In this document: one piece after another, positions 10,401-23,353 of the stretch
How the letters are laid out: each line of letters begins with the position of its first letter
Position numbering within the stretch: the stretch's first letter is position 1
Assembly: GCA_020055645.1 (NCBI GenBank)
Contig: CM034546.1
Span: 111,073,375 to 111,137,374 of the forward strand
Direction: 5' to 3'
DNA length: 64,000 nt
Origin: Tomocerus qinae
Taxonomy: Eukaryota; Arthropoda; Collembola; Entomobryomorpha; Tomoceridae
Notes under the pieces: generated by a model
Database searches by the model: none
What the model saw: only the letters and a program-made list of their open reading frames with translations
What the model was told of the DNA's origin: nothing
Translations under genes and position numbers: made by a program

Positions 10401-13400
10401 AACACATGCTGTTATTGTATTAGTGTAGATATGGAGATGGTACCTAACTATAGATAGAGTTGAAACAAAGATGAGGATGTGGATGAGATGGTGAGATGCC
10501 ATTGCTCACGGGGATCACCGGGACGGGAGGACCCTTCCCTTCCTTCATGTTTCTTTGACTGACTTCAGAAATTAACGTGTGTTTTTATTCCCAGCTGTTG
10601 TTCTCCAATCCAATACCTACTTTACTTTCGTCTTCGTGTGGGGGGTGAGAGAGACTTTTTCAGACAAGACAACGCTACCGTTCAATTTACCATACACACT
10701 AAACCCATACATACATTCTACACTATCATCAAGAAGCCCACGGAACTGTCTTTAAGTGTCTTACTATATAGGTAATAAACTAAACAGCCCAGCTTCAAAC
10801 AAAAAATACCTTACATCACGGCTACATGACTTTTAGTTCAAGTGCATGTAGCTTATATGGAATTTGCTAGGGTTGATCTTTCCTTTCAGTTTAGCGTGTC
10901 TATACAGTTTAGTATTTTAGTTTCATGACTTCAGGAACATGTTATACTAGTGGTTTGCGATAAGACTGTATTATCTATGTGTTTCATGTGCAACTGTACA
11001 ACAGATACACATTAGGTACTTGTGGGACTTATTAGGTATGCATCAATATATACAGTTAACTAATACACAGCAAGTGCATTGTAATATTGATGTAAAGTAA
11101 ATGGTAGTACTAATATAATTTAACAATCTATGTATTCTGCTCTGTATAGGACTAGCTATGAATATAATGTAGTATTACTGGCTAAAGATAATGTACAGAG
11201 AGAATACAATAATGGTGTGATGAGAAGACAGACCTGGAATTTCGCTCTTGGAGAATAAGGAGAGATAGAAGGTAGACGTGCATCGTCTATAGCATCATTG
11301 AATCCGGATGCATCCATATGTTAGAACCTATCCTGTCTGATTTAAACGTATGAGTTATGTGAGACACCGTCGAGCCGAGACGCTTAGCTGTCATATAAAA
11401 CGTACCTCCTAGGCGTCACGGTACAAAAACTTTGTGGGCTTGGATGAACCAATTCTGAAGATTGAATGAAACAGTTTATTATTGTTACTTAACAGTTTGA
11501 TGGTAAGAGACTACACAGAAAGCAGAACAGATAGAAGTCACAATCACAGTTGCTGGTGTGGTGTAATAAGTATAGCTTTTCTAACGGATGGATGAATCTG
11601 GATCTGAAGAAGGTGTAAGCTTCCCATGTACTTCTACATGTACCTACGCATTGTGTGGTACATGGAAAAGTTAAATTAATGTAATGTATGTAGAAGGTAC
11701 ATGTGGCTATAAGTGATGTTGAATTAATATGTATAATGACATATGGGTTTATATATACAAAGTGGTGACACAACAGACATTCGTACCTAGCATTCACATA
11801 CTAATTTTCCTTCTGTTGTATTTCATATTGTGTTATTGTATGCATCAACTAACGAAACTCAAGTGAACGACATATTATTTGTATTTTGTGTTGTTGTTAA
11901 GTCAGTCCAGTGAGTGTATGCGTTGTACTTACTCAGAAGTAAGCTGGACTCGTTGAGCTAATCAGCTCAATGCATCCCATCTGGTTGAAAGGATGTCACA
12001 TCTCGTTGTGATATTCAAAAAGGAAGCTGGAGTCAAGTTAGGCAGGCAGGAGGAAAGTAAATGGAAAGAGTGGAGGTTGCTGATTAGGTACTGATTAGTC
12101 AGTCCATGTTCATTGACCCTTAGGGCACTGTTCTCAATTCAGAATGGCTGCCGATGAATACACACAGTTGTACTATTAGTACACATAAGACACACAATAT
12201 ACAAATCTCTCTACACAAGAAATGAAGAAAAGGTCACAAAAAGGGCTAAGATGATATTAAAAGGTGATGTGAGTGAATAATCACTCTGTCTCTGTTAATC
12301 CATACTCGAAACTTACTTAATCAGACCCAACCAACTATTTGCTTCGTATTCATGCATTACACTCTTGCCTTCAGTATGTAGGTACAGGGATTTCATATCT
12401 CTCTCTGATGTGAAGCAAAGTAGGCATATTATTCTACATTCCACCGCGTACATAATGCTTTATGTTAGGTACTTGTAAAATCATATAATAACTAAAGAAG
12501 AGGAAGAAGTTTGTTTTTCTCTCTTTTAAGAACACCACTAACCAATTTAAAGTGTCACTCCATTGCTGATGTTAAGCTTCAGTGATAAACACCAGCAGGC
12601 CAACCAGATCTCTTCTATGTCTTCCTTGTACGTATTACTTATACTACCTACTATATTACTACCTAGTAATGCAACCTACAAGGATAATTGATCCATCAGA
12701 TTTCGTCAGGCGGCATATGAAATTAACCGTCGTGTTTGTTTTCAATATTTTATATTTGCCTGCTATTTTGTTATGAAAGGAAACATTTGCTTTGCATTTT
12801 GTGTTACATCACCTTTGGTTTTGCTCGGTTTCAATTTGTGTACCTATGTATTGGGGTTAAATATTATATCCGCTGAGAGAGTCATGTTAACGTATTTGAT
12901 ATACCATTCAACAGTGCGCTAAGCAATACACGGATAAATTGATTTCACGACACATTCTAACATTTAACAAGGATGCTTTACCACCTATAGGTACACATTT
13001 AACTGGAAACATTGAAATAACATTATTTCATAATTACCTAATGCTTTATATAAGTTGCGTTAGTAGTAGTTTAATATGTTGACTATTAAATCAGCATTTT
13101 ACTAACAATAGTTAACTAAAATAGATAAAAATTATGAAATTAAAAGAGGTGACTAATTATGTAATGTGATTATGTAGTGTCCGTTCATTGTTAATGTTGG
13201 GTAATAATGAGTACTCTGCTAATCAGTGAAAACGATTTAATTACATATTCAATGACACTGACACTTTTGTTAATCGATGGCAGAGCATAGTGTTGAGAAA
13301 AAATTTATTACTTCAGTAATGATGATGAATATGGTAAACAATTAAATTGTTTATAATATTAAGCGTTTCGTCGTTAGATAGTATATACTGTTTAGAAGCA

Positions 13401-13464
13401 TACATTGTTGGTCTATAGTAGCGATGGTATGCGTCCTTTGAATCGTGTTAATATCAATAATAAT

Positions 13465-13498
13465 TACTCGGCATATTTCAGCTTATCATCAGGTGAAT
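13465..13498 (+). other. Weak recursive-splice-like site
   Basis: CATATTTCAGCTTATCATCAG touches GTGAATAC at 13492|13493. The acceptor tract is reasonable and the donor only partly fits consensus. Confidence 0.18.
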
Positions 13499-16179
13499 AC
13501 CAAAGAGAGAGAACAATGTGAAAATGAGGAGCAAGGATAGAGAACTGTATAAATTCTCCTTATGCCTTTCTGAATGGTACATTGTCTCTTAACTTGAGGG
13601 CTTGCACAATCGTCACCATAAACATAATGTAATCAATGACACAAAAGGGAAAGGTACGAATTTCTCGCTCGGTGATTCTAGAGCTTATAAATAATAACTC
13701 TAACTGCTGCGAAGCAGTAAATACCTATTCAATTCTGCCTAGAACTTCTCATTGTTTTCTCGAATTATAATACGAACATTAAATCTTCTCCTTTCTGCTC
13801 ACATACAAATAGTGTAGAGACATTAGGCAACTGGTCTTATCAAACTTTGCCTGTCGTTCCTTCCTGTAATGTGGTAGATTGCATAGAAGACATTATAATA
13901 GCTCTGGGCGTCACGGTGAGCTCATTTACCATTAGCCATTTCACTACGCGACTCAGGTCACCTTAAAATTCATTATGGCATGCTCATTAAACACGGATTG
14001 TTTTACTATGCGGCTAAATTCGTAGTTGCACTATAACATAATGTACAGGGAAAAATGGCGATGTGGCTTGATGTGGTTTTCGTACACTTACACTACTTTA
14101 TCCCAGAGAATGTACCTAAAAACCAATAATACCTATATAATTATTATTACTTAGTAAAATACACTTCACATTACTCGCCTTTTATGATTCATAATGTTTG
14201 GTAATCATTATAATAGGTACCTTGTTTCGTTTTCTAAATTATTAATACCTTATTGCCTAACTTATAACCATATACTGCCTAACTGGAATAATTGCAGTTA
14301 ATTACTGTCATAAATAGATGAGTTTGTTGAGTACACATTCATTTTCCTGAATGACACTATCAGTTATGGTTAGAAATTAAAATTAATGTATTTTCTGCAT
14401 TATACAGCTTAAAACCTGCATCTATATTTTATTTTGTAAGTACTATCCAAGGAAAAAGCGATATCATTCACCTAACCACTACTACTGAATGGACACCAAA
14501 AATTATTCATTTAATAACAAGTATTACTAGAAAGACTAACAGAGTACATTCAGTGCAAGATAAGTCATGGGTATCCATATGCTAGTAGTTCTCTGACATT
14601 AGCGTGGGGAAGAAAAACATCCAATTACCTGATGAGAACAGGTGGGTTTGTTTTACGTTGGCGTTGATTGGCTATCCCTTCAGCCAAATGCATGATGATG
14701 GCTCCCTTTCTGTCTTACTTGACTGCTATCAGTTTAGCCGCACATCCTCCATGGAAATTGACTGTTTACCTTTATCTTCGACTGGAGCGGAATTGCTATC
14801 ACTGTAGCAGGTGTACAAAACTTCACGGAAATGTACGATGCAAGTGTGTAAACATGACAATCTATGTGTGAACAAATCACATATGCTTAACATTTATTTA
14901 TACAAACAGGTTAGTCCGATGAAATATTGATAATAATAGACATTCTTCTCACAGGATAATGTATACAGTTTGTGTGTTATTTATATGAATACAACATGGT
15001 TAAGTGGGACCAATGCAACAAGGGTTCATCACGCAACAAAACATCCTTATCAAAAATTGGTTTATTGAATTGTTATTGTTTAAAGAGATAAACTATGTAT
15101 TTTAATACCTAGCTATAACATTTTTGACAGTTGTGATGAAAATTCATCAGAAATTCATTGAGAATTCTTGTTTTATATGCGTAGATGATACATATTGTTA
15201 TTTGGCTCAATGTTGGTAGATACATTCATTGGCTAATCGTATGTAATATTATGTGTAATGCAGAGCATGCAGTAAAGGTTGATGAATGACCTGTGTACCT
15301 GTCGGAATGAACATGAAGGATTATCTCGAGAAGGCAGGTACACAATGGCTGTCAGGTAGGATCCCTTAGAGAACAAAAGTAAGAACCACCCATTTCCACT
15401 TTCTCTTCGATCGACTTGACGTTCTTTGACTTTGGCAAAGGTTCAAAAAATGAAGGTGCGGCACATGGTAGCCCATAGGACATTCATAGAGAAGAAAAAG
15501 ACCAGTGGAATGAGGATACATTCATGTGAGATAATATCAGAGAGAAAAAAGGAGCACCTAAGTAAAAAGAAAGACAGTGTTCACAGACAAGACAATATAT
15601 TATTCTTATGGATAAGGTTGAGTAGTATGTACCTATGTGGGGTAGAATCGAGGTTGCAAAAATGAAGAAATGTAATGCAATATTATGTGAGAGAGAGTAG
15701 AAGTAGCATTGAGGTTGAGTAGGTGCTAGGTTATAAAGATAGATAATAATATAAAGGAAGGGTTTGTTGGGGGCTGAGTGAGTGAGAGATGAAGTTTCAT
15801 GGGGGATCGTCAATTGCTAAGATTTTTGAAGGAATTGAGAAGTATTGGGATTGGGATGTAATGGGTTCTGACGAAATGTTATGTTATGGCAATGGCATAT
15901 GGAGGCAATTTCATGCATGGCTATATTCAAGAACATTGCTTCGACAGTTCTGCCGATCTCGTATGTACTGGTAGAATCATTGCTAAAAGGATGAGAATAT
16001 TTCGGTTTAAATCAGGACAAGAACTGATCCATGTAATATTATAAGCTAAAACCAGCAGAGAAGGAAATCAGATTTTCCAATGAACATAGGTGAGAGTGAG
16101 CAATTCTGGGGGAGGGAGAGGGGCAGGTATTAAGACATGGCCTATGGACATTTGTGTGTCTGTCTATGTATCATTTGAA

Positions 16180-16224
16180 TCTTTCTCTCTCTCTACTTTC
16201 TTGATCTGTGCAGCTAGGTATGTT
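16180..16224 (+). other. Recursive-splice-like site after a long CT tract
   Basis: A long pyrimidine tract (CTTTCTCTCTCTCTACTTTC, from about 16181) leads to GTGCAG|CTAG|GTATGT. Either the CAG at 16213 or the TAG at 16217 could be the 3' splice site, and the TAG directly touches a GTATGT donor. It is in sense with the putative host intron. The CT tract may instead be a simple microsatellite. Confidence 0.3.
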
Positions 16225-19200
16225 CCTCTACTGACTGATGTAAAATCATATGTATAATGTGCAGCAAGGAAAATATCTGTATGTGATGGACTCAGTCATA
16301 TAATTCGAAATGGAAAAACTACCTTAGAAACAACCCACATGTAGCAAGGTATACTTAATATACTTTGCAATTGCCATACCTAGGCAAGGAACATTTGTGG
16401 AAATTTGGTTTTAAAAATGCTGATCGTGTGAAGGTGATTTCGTAACTACAGCTTCATACTTCACCACCCAAAGGCTATCATATTATATTCGCTCTTCTCT
16501 TATGATGTGCTCGCGTCAGCAGAATATTTCTTGACTTTTCCTTCACACGTACGCTCATCATCGGCTTGAGCAGAAGAGAGATGCCTAGTCACTCCCGACT
16601 GTCTTGTCTTCTCTATCTATCTGTAAATAGTTATTCCTTCTATCTGTATCCCTACATCTTTCTGTATTTCTCTACTCCTTCTGTTATGTGTAATACAAGC
16701 GGCAGGTCCCCATAACATAATACCTAGGTACTCTTATTTCATTCCATGTCATAATGCACACCTACTATGGGATCTTCCAATCACTAGTAGCTCCACAGTC
16801 TCCGTCTATGTAGGCCTAGTCTACATAAAATGCAATCTTCACTCAACTCTTATATTTATTATAATCAGAAGTATTCAATATACAGATATATCAGTTTTGG
16901 GAATCGAATCTGCGTTTTAGTAGTACAGCAGCACACAGCTATTGAACTTTCATACTTTTCTGATGTTCACATTTATTTATGCTCTGTAGAAATCCTACTC
17001 AAATACCATCATGCCTTACATTCAATTAAATGAGACATTCCTTGTAGTACATTTACAGCGATATAAATATTGAATCAACTCCCGTTTTCAAACATGTTCG
17101 TGAGATATGGGCAATTGTTTTGATTCCTTAATATGTGTTTCTTTTCTACAGCATGTTGTTTTTGAATACCTGTGAACATGTAAATAACTCAACACGCATG
17201 TCATTTATCATACGAAGATTATTTGCAATTAAATTACATTTAACCATGTGATTGCGGCAACTAAGTCTTAAATTCACTAGTCAGCAATGCTAGCAAGTGC
17301 CGTTTGGTTGCTAATTTTGATAAGAAAAACATTCAAAGCCCAGCGATTATACAAGTAATCAGAAAATGTGTATAGTCTCAATCTCAACAGCCAACTTTAT
17401 TCAAGCAACTCAAAAATTATGCTACCGATGCATTATCCGTAAAGCTATAAAGTTATTCTATTGTCTTTGTGCGTAGTTTGTTTAATGTCGTTGCTCGTTT
17501 TGCATGCTTTGAAAACGTAAGACTGTCTATACCAATTATAATGAGGTATTATAAATAGCTGTTTAATGCTTTTCGATGAGATGAGGAGTCGTTTGTGATT
17601 CACATTCACAATGGTGTGCAATGCTTATGCACTGCGTTGATTTGTTGGTTGGAACATTTTACATAAAGTTTTACTCATTGTTACTATAATATATAACCAA
17701 CTTTGACCCTGTTTCTAATGATGAGATGGGATGTTAATATATAGATGCATGGAGACGTCAATCTCTATTACCTACTTCGTACATTAAATTCTGTTACGTA
17801 GTACGAGTATGAAAATTGTGCTGGTATGCTGGTAATGTTGTATAAGGACAATTAGTACATCGTCCAGTGCATACAAATACAATGATATCAGTTGAGAGCA
17901 AGCACAAAGGTATTCTGTATGGAGTAGTAGAGGACTTGTGTACAAATGGTGAGCATTTGAAGTTGTTTGTATTCATTAGGAGAGTGAACTAAATGTAGAC
18001 CAGTACGAACTATGTATTTGTTGTGATGTAGGATTTTATTTACACGTATGTATATACATATTATTACCTTAACAAGCCTTATCAGCTCGTCCTGTTTTGC
18101 TTTTTGCTTAACCTCCTCGCGTCCGTTGAACAAATACAGTCATTCATTCCATCCTTCATTACCCTTTATTCACGGCAGCAATAATTTTTATCTGGTACGT
18201 ATGATGCCATAATGCTAATGTACATCTTGAACTGCTATCCTCTGCGTATATTTTAGTATTTACTATACTAATACGTAATAATGAAACATAAATAGTCAGT
18301 CAGGAGTCAGAACAGAACTATCTCTATGCTTCTGTAATGACTAATTATTAATTATGGTTTGAGCAACTGTGATGGCTGCCTACTGCGAAAAATGGTTGTG
18401 AATAAACATTTATCACGTACATGGTTGCACTGTTTCCAAACAACAGTTTTTTCTGCGTGGAAAACGTTTGCTATTTTTGTGCAGATACTATACTTGCTAC
18501 ATTTACATAGGTATGTAGTACATAATAAATTCGTGTATGCATAAATTAGAGTAGGTACTATGAGCTAATGGTATGCTTCACTCTATATACCTCTGTCTCT
18601 ATGCTTTTGCGACAGAAGAATTGTATACTTATTTTATCCACACGTATGCGTTTTTATGTCGATAAAAATGAGATACGATGCAATTTAGAATTATAAAAAT
18701 AACACTTTTACAGTCACCAATGACGTGATAGGAAAACCATGAAAAGTAAGGATTCTCCAAAGTGAAAATACAAGTCTTTGTTGTATGACCTCGTTTTTAT
18801 GTTTTCGTAGCAATCCATCACAGGCTAAAGACCGTTTGAGTGACCTATTGATTAACACACCATACGATCCAGCCCGGTCATCCCATCACACAACTTCCCA
18901 TCTTTACAGATAAAAGAATTAAGATGTTATACTGGAAAGAGTGAGTAGGGTGTTTGTATTATGGTGTACGTTGAGAGATGTTGAGAAGTAGTGAGATTTT
19001 GGTAATGCTGTTACATGGAGTACTATAACTTGTTCGAGATATATGCAGATAGGTCTAGATTTGTAGCTAGAACGATTATCATTAAAGAATTATATCTAAC
19101 TGTGTTGTAAGTTTAGCTTAAAGGTTGATGACTTTCTTATCACGTAGCATGCATTTTTGATTAAATACCAAGTATTAAATGGGCGAGCCGAGGGTGAGAG

Positions 19201-20508
19201 TGAGAAGTTTGGTCTTCAAATCTACTTGCGGAAATCATCGAGCCAGAGCAGAGAGTTAAAACACAGAGAATGGAGGTAGTGAAGATAAAGTTTGTCTGTC
19301 TGCCTGCCTGTTAGTCAAGTCAAGTCAGCTAGGGTAGGCAGAGGCAAAGCAAAGCTGAAGAATGAACGGAGAAATAAGAGCAAACAACAAAATAAGGTCT
19401 ATAAATAGATGTTTATCCGTACGTTCGGAATGCTTTTGCGAGTTGTTCTCTATGAACTATGCATGTAGCTCTCGTTCTTTCTATCAGCTATGTGCCCTGC
19501 CTTATTGCCTACCTACCTACATATGTATGTATGTATCTCTATGTAATATAACTGTCTGGAGATGTGAGATGACTTGACTTGAGCGAACATCAACTTAACT
19601 ATCAGAAGGTATTTCTGTGTTGTTAAGCTTTTAGTGGAGTGAGTGAGTAATCACAGGTGCCTGACTGGTCGGTGTACGAAGCTGAAGGTATTATAAGAAT
19701 GGCACACCTCGCTGTATGCAACCCTAGCTTTGGGTTTATTTTGGGATTGGCAACTGAAACTCAACTCAACTACCTGAACTCAATGCTATCATCCTCCTCC
19801 TGTCTGCATACTTACTTTTCCATTCTCTTATGCTCTCACTCGGTACACAGATACTCTATATAACTTTTCTGTGTTATGTAATGTACCTTTTGCTTTGAAC
19901 ATTCATTTCATTACCAATGTTTGCTCTTTTACAAAGCTCATAAAACGTATTACTCTATGCTTGGCGTGCATGCATACATTCCAACTATTTACCTTAAGCT
20001 AGCTCCTTCTACAAAGAATAAGAACTAGGGATCGAATGAGATAAAAGGCAATGCGCTATTTCCCGACTCTTCGTTTCTGGGTACACCTATGAATTCTACT
20101 CGATTACTAAACCTAATTTTTAAATACATAGTCATATTTACATTGTGAACATATTGTATTATTGGCCCTATTGCTGCGCTGTATAAATTCTTTAGTTTGC
20201 GATAGTCTCTATACGTACGAATTAAAACCTACATAACATTTTTTCTGTTTACACAAAGGGTATTCTAAGTAGAATTGAACATAGAGAACATTTTAAAGAA
20301 GAAATGACGAAATTACCAAATACAATGAGTCTAATGGTTTTGAGATTCAATCAGCACATTTTCTTTCGTTAAGCCACTGATCATGTAAGAATGGATGCAA
20401 TTAGAAATGTCATTTATTGTCATATAAAATAGAGTTTTCTATCTCCAGGAAAGCTTTGTGGATAAATACTGTACTTATGTACATGGAATACAATTGCAGT
20501 TATTAATA

Positions 20509-20520
20509 GTGCACGTGCAC
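20509..20520. promoter_or_regulatory. Perfect palindrome with central E-box
   Basis: GTGCACGTGCAC is a 12 bp perfect palindrome centred on CACGTG, the core bound by Myc/Max and clock-type bHLH factors. Single CACGTG sites occur elsewhere in the window, but this is the only fully palindromic 12-mer of the type that I noticed. Function is not demonstrated. Confidence 0.2.
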
Positions 20521-22744
20521 TTGAGCGCAGTAGGAAAATGCTTCGGAAATTATGACATTCTCTTCTCCAGAAACGGCAATTATGATTAGTAGAAGTTAGT
20601 GGATACTATATCCATAACCGAGGGAAAGAACTACCTAGTAAGGTATTCGTGTGCTATTGGGGGTAAAGAGAGCTTCGTGGAAACAATGAGGAGAGAAGGG
20701 AGGTTAAGTGAAGGGAATAATAGTTAATTGACAATTGATGAATACACAGGATGATTAATCTTTCTTTTGCACGGAAAAGATAGGTTGAGTCGAGTGGAGA
20801 GCCGGATGCCTCAATCAGAGAATGAGGAAGGGCCATAGGGCGATTAGGTTAAATTATCTATACTATGGTAATGAATCGCTCTTCATATCAAACGTCCGTT
20901 TGCTTCTCTAACTCATACTCATCATCGTCTAATCAGGTGCGGTTGCACTCGTACTTTATATGCACTCATTTCATTCAGCTCCACATGTGTTCCCCATTTT
21001 TCTTCTTTGGCCTTCTGCTATACTCTTCCTCATACTCACTGTTTTCAAATCTAATATACGCTACTATACTGACGTGACTGTGAAAAACATAAAATTAGAT
21101 AGTTAAAAATATAAAGTTTAACAGATACGAACTAGTAATTTGCATACCTTTGTCTTTATGCACTTCATAGTATACCAAGTTATGCCATCCTCCTGCTATT
21201 TTCGGGGATGGTAATCACTAATATTTTTTTCAACAAATATAGTAGCATGATTGTATGATATAGCTAAATATAAACTGTAACATTATGTCATGTGAGTGTG
21301 TTCATTTTTAACCACAATGTTATCAAGTATAGTATTATTTACCATGATATTACCATGTCAAGGTATAAGGTATAGAGCACGTTTAAGTGCAAATGTAGGT
21401 ATTTATTAGTTAACCGAAACATGCTCAATAAGGATAATACTTTGATGCTCTCTTTGAACAGGGCCTTTGTGTTTGTGCAGTGTAAATCAATTGCAATTTG
21501 CAACTGCTATTTACAATTAGAGTGTATTCATTCGACTACAATCTGTTAGAAAGCGGGTTTAATTCAAATCACTTTGTTCTGTAGCTCAACTTTGTACAGA
21601 TAAATGTGTAATGAACAATGTGTGGTTTGCATTTCTAGTAGTTTGATAAAACTTAAACCTTGGCTATGTACATTAATCACAGTCTAAGAATACCTATTCA
21701 TTACTACGTATATTCTTCTGGTTTATGCGTTAGTAGGAATATATTTTTAGCGTATAGATATACCGAGGTTTATACAGAAGTAATTGGAAGGCATTTATTA
21801 CGGTAGCTTAATTGTCAAAGCATACAAGTTTATTGTTTGTATTGATCTGATTGCTAAAGTTGGAACATTAGAACAGGTAATTGCCATGCTGAAATTAATG
21901 ATGTAATTATTGAAAGGATTGCTAAAAAGTAGGATTGAAAACGTAACCTAAATTGAATGGAATGAAGTTTTGAGTAGAAGTTTGAACATTTTATCTGTTT
22001 AGGTAGTGCATACGGTTTGCATCTGGATGAAGTATTATTTGCTTAAGTCTTTATATAGGTTATGGAAATTATATAGTAGTGAGATGTATACCAGGTGTAT
22101 ATTATAAGGATGTGGATGATATGATAAGGTTTGGTAAAGTGGGTAGATAGTCAGAAGTTATTTTGCATAGTATGCCGGTAAACATAGAAATAAAGAAAGA
22201 AAAAGTTTGGACACAAATAGAAGTTTGTAGTCTTTAAGCGGTAGGAGGAGGGAAGCATATGGGATTGAATCTGGCTGGAAACGGTAAAAGCATGTATATA
22301 TAGGAGAGTTGATAGTTGATGTTGATACGTTGGCTTTCGACAGTTAAAGTTGCAAGAGAAATTGTGAGAAAGAGAAGGTTTGTGTGTGGGAAGTGAGTTA
22401 GGAAAAGAGAAGAAAACATTGGTACGATGAAGTTAAGTCGGGATCAAGAATAATTTTTTATCGGGAGGAAGGAAAAGTTTGACTGAGTCTTTTCTCAGTA
22501 GAAGTTAGTAGTAAGATGTGATGGGATGAATGCATACATACTCTTAAGGTCGTACGTATGGGCTTTATTACCTTCTTAAGAGGTTCTAAGAAGGTGGGAG
22601 CGTACCAGAATGAAATAAGGGACGGTGAAAAGCGAAGAGGAAAGTTGTAAAGGTAAGACGGAGGTAAAAAGTGAAAAGAGAGCTATATATGCAAAGAAAC
22701 ATTAAGGAACTGCTTATATCTACTTTTACATGTTAAGAAAGCGA

Positions 22745-22758
22745 AGAGAGAGAGAGAG
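22745..22758. repeat. (GA)n microsatellite in a purine-rich block
   Basis: GA dinucleotide run of about seven units inside a long purine-rich stretch (about 22600-22860). Confidence 0.8.
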
Positions 22759-23335
22759 GAAGAAAGGCTGACTGCATCCAACTCGACTCAAAGAATAGAA
22801 AAGGAATAGAGAAAGAAGAACGGGAGAAGTGGAGAGAAGAGGGGATCTGCGAGGTTACTAATGCCCACAATAAATTACGATGCAATGCAAAACCCCAAAA
22901 TCCGCTGTGCTGATTTCACATTTCCGTCTGTTACTTTTCGAGATCTAACGTGGCATGGCCATGAAGTAAGCGGGAGTACCTTCCTTCTTCTTCTATCAAT
23001 GTGCTACTACATAATAATACGACTACACACTCTATCTACCTATGCATACCTATTATCCTATCTAATGTCGTATTACTCTATTTGTTAATACAGATACATA
23101 TAGAATGCGGAGAGTGTAGTAGTAGTCTGTCTGTTATGTATTTAAGTACCTCTTGTTTGAGAAGGACTGCTAGGGTTGTTCTGTGTTGGCTTCACTACAT
23201 GCATCCTAGTATCTTTCTGTCTGTGCACTTCACCATTATATATTGTAGTGAGTGCTGTGCTATTTTATTCGAGACGACTAAATGCGGTTGGTTCGGTGAC
23301 TGCTCAAAGTAACATGTTCTGTCTGTATGAATAGA

Positions 23336-23353
23336 AACGTAACGTAACGTAAC
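23336..23353. repeat. (CGTAA)n short tandem
   Basis: AACGTAACGTAACGTAAC, followed by a CCGAC-type doublet. The same five-base unit is repeated at 3222-3235. Confidence 0.7.

Noticed and set aside
11625-11670. CCATGTAC...GTACATGG inverted repeat considered as a pre-miRNA
   Set aside because: The stem is only about 8-10 bp with a large loop, and no known miRNA seed was recognised.
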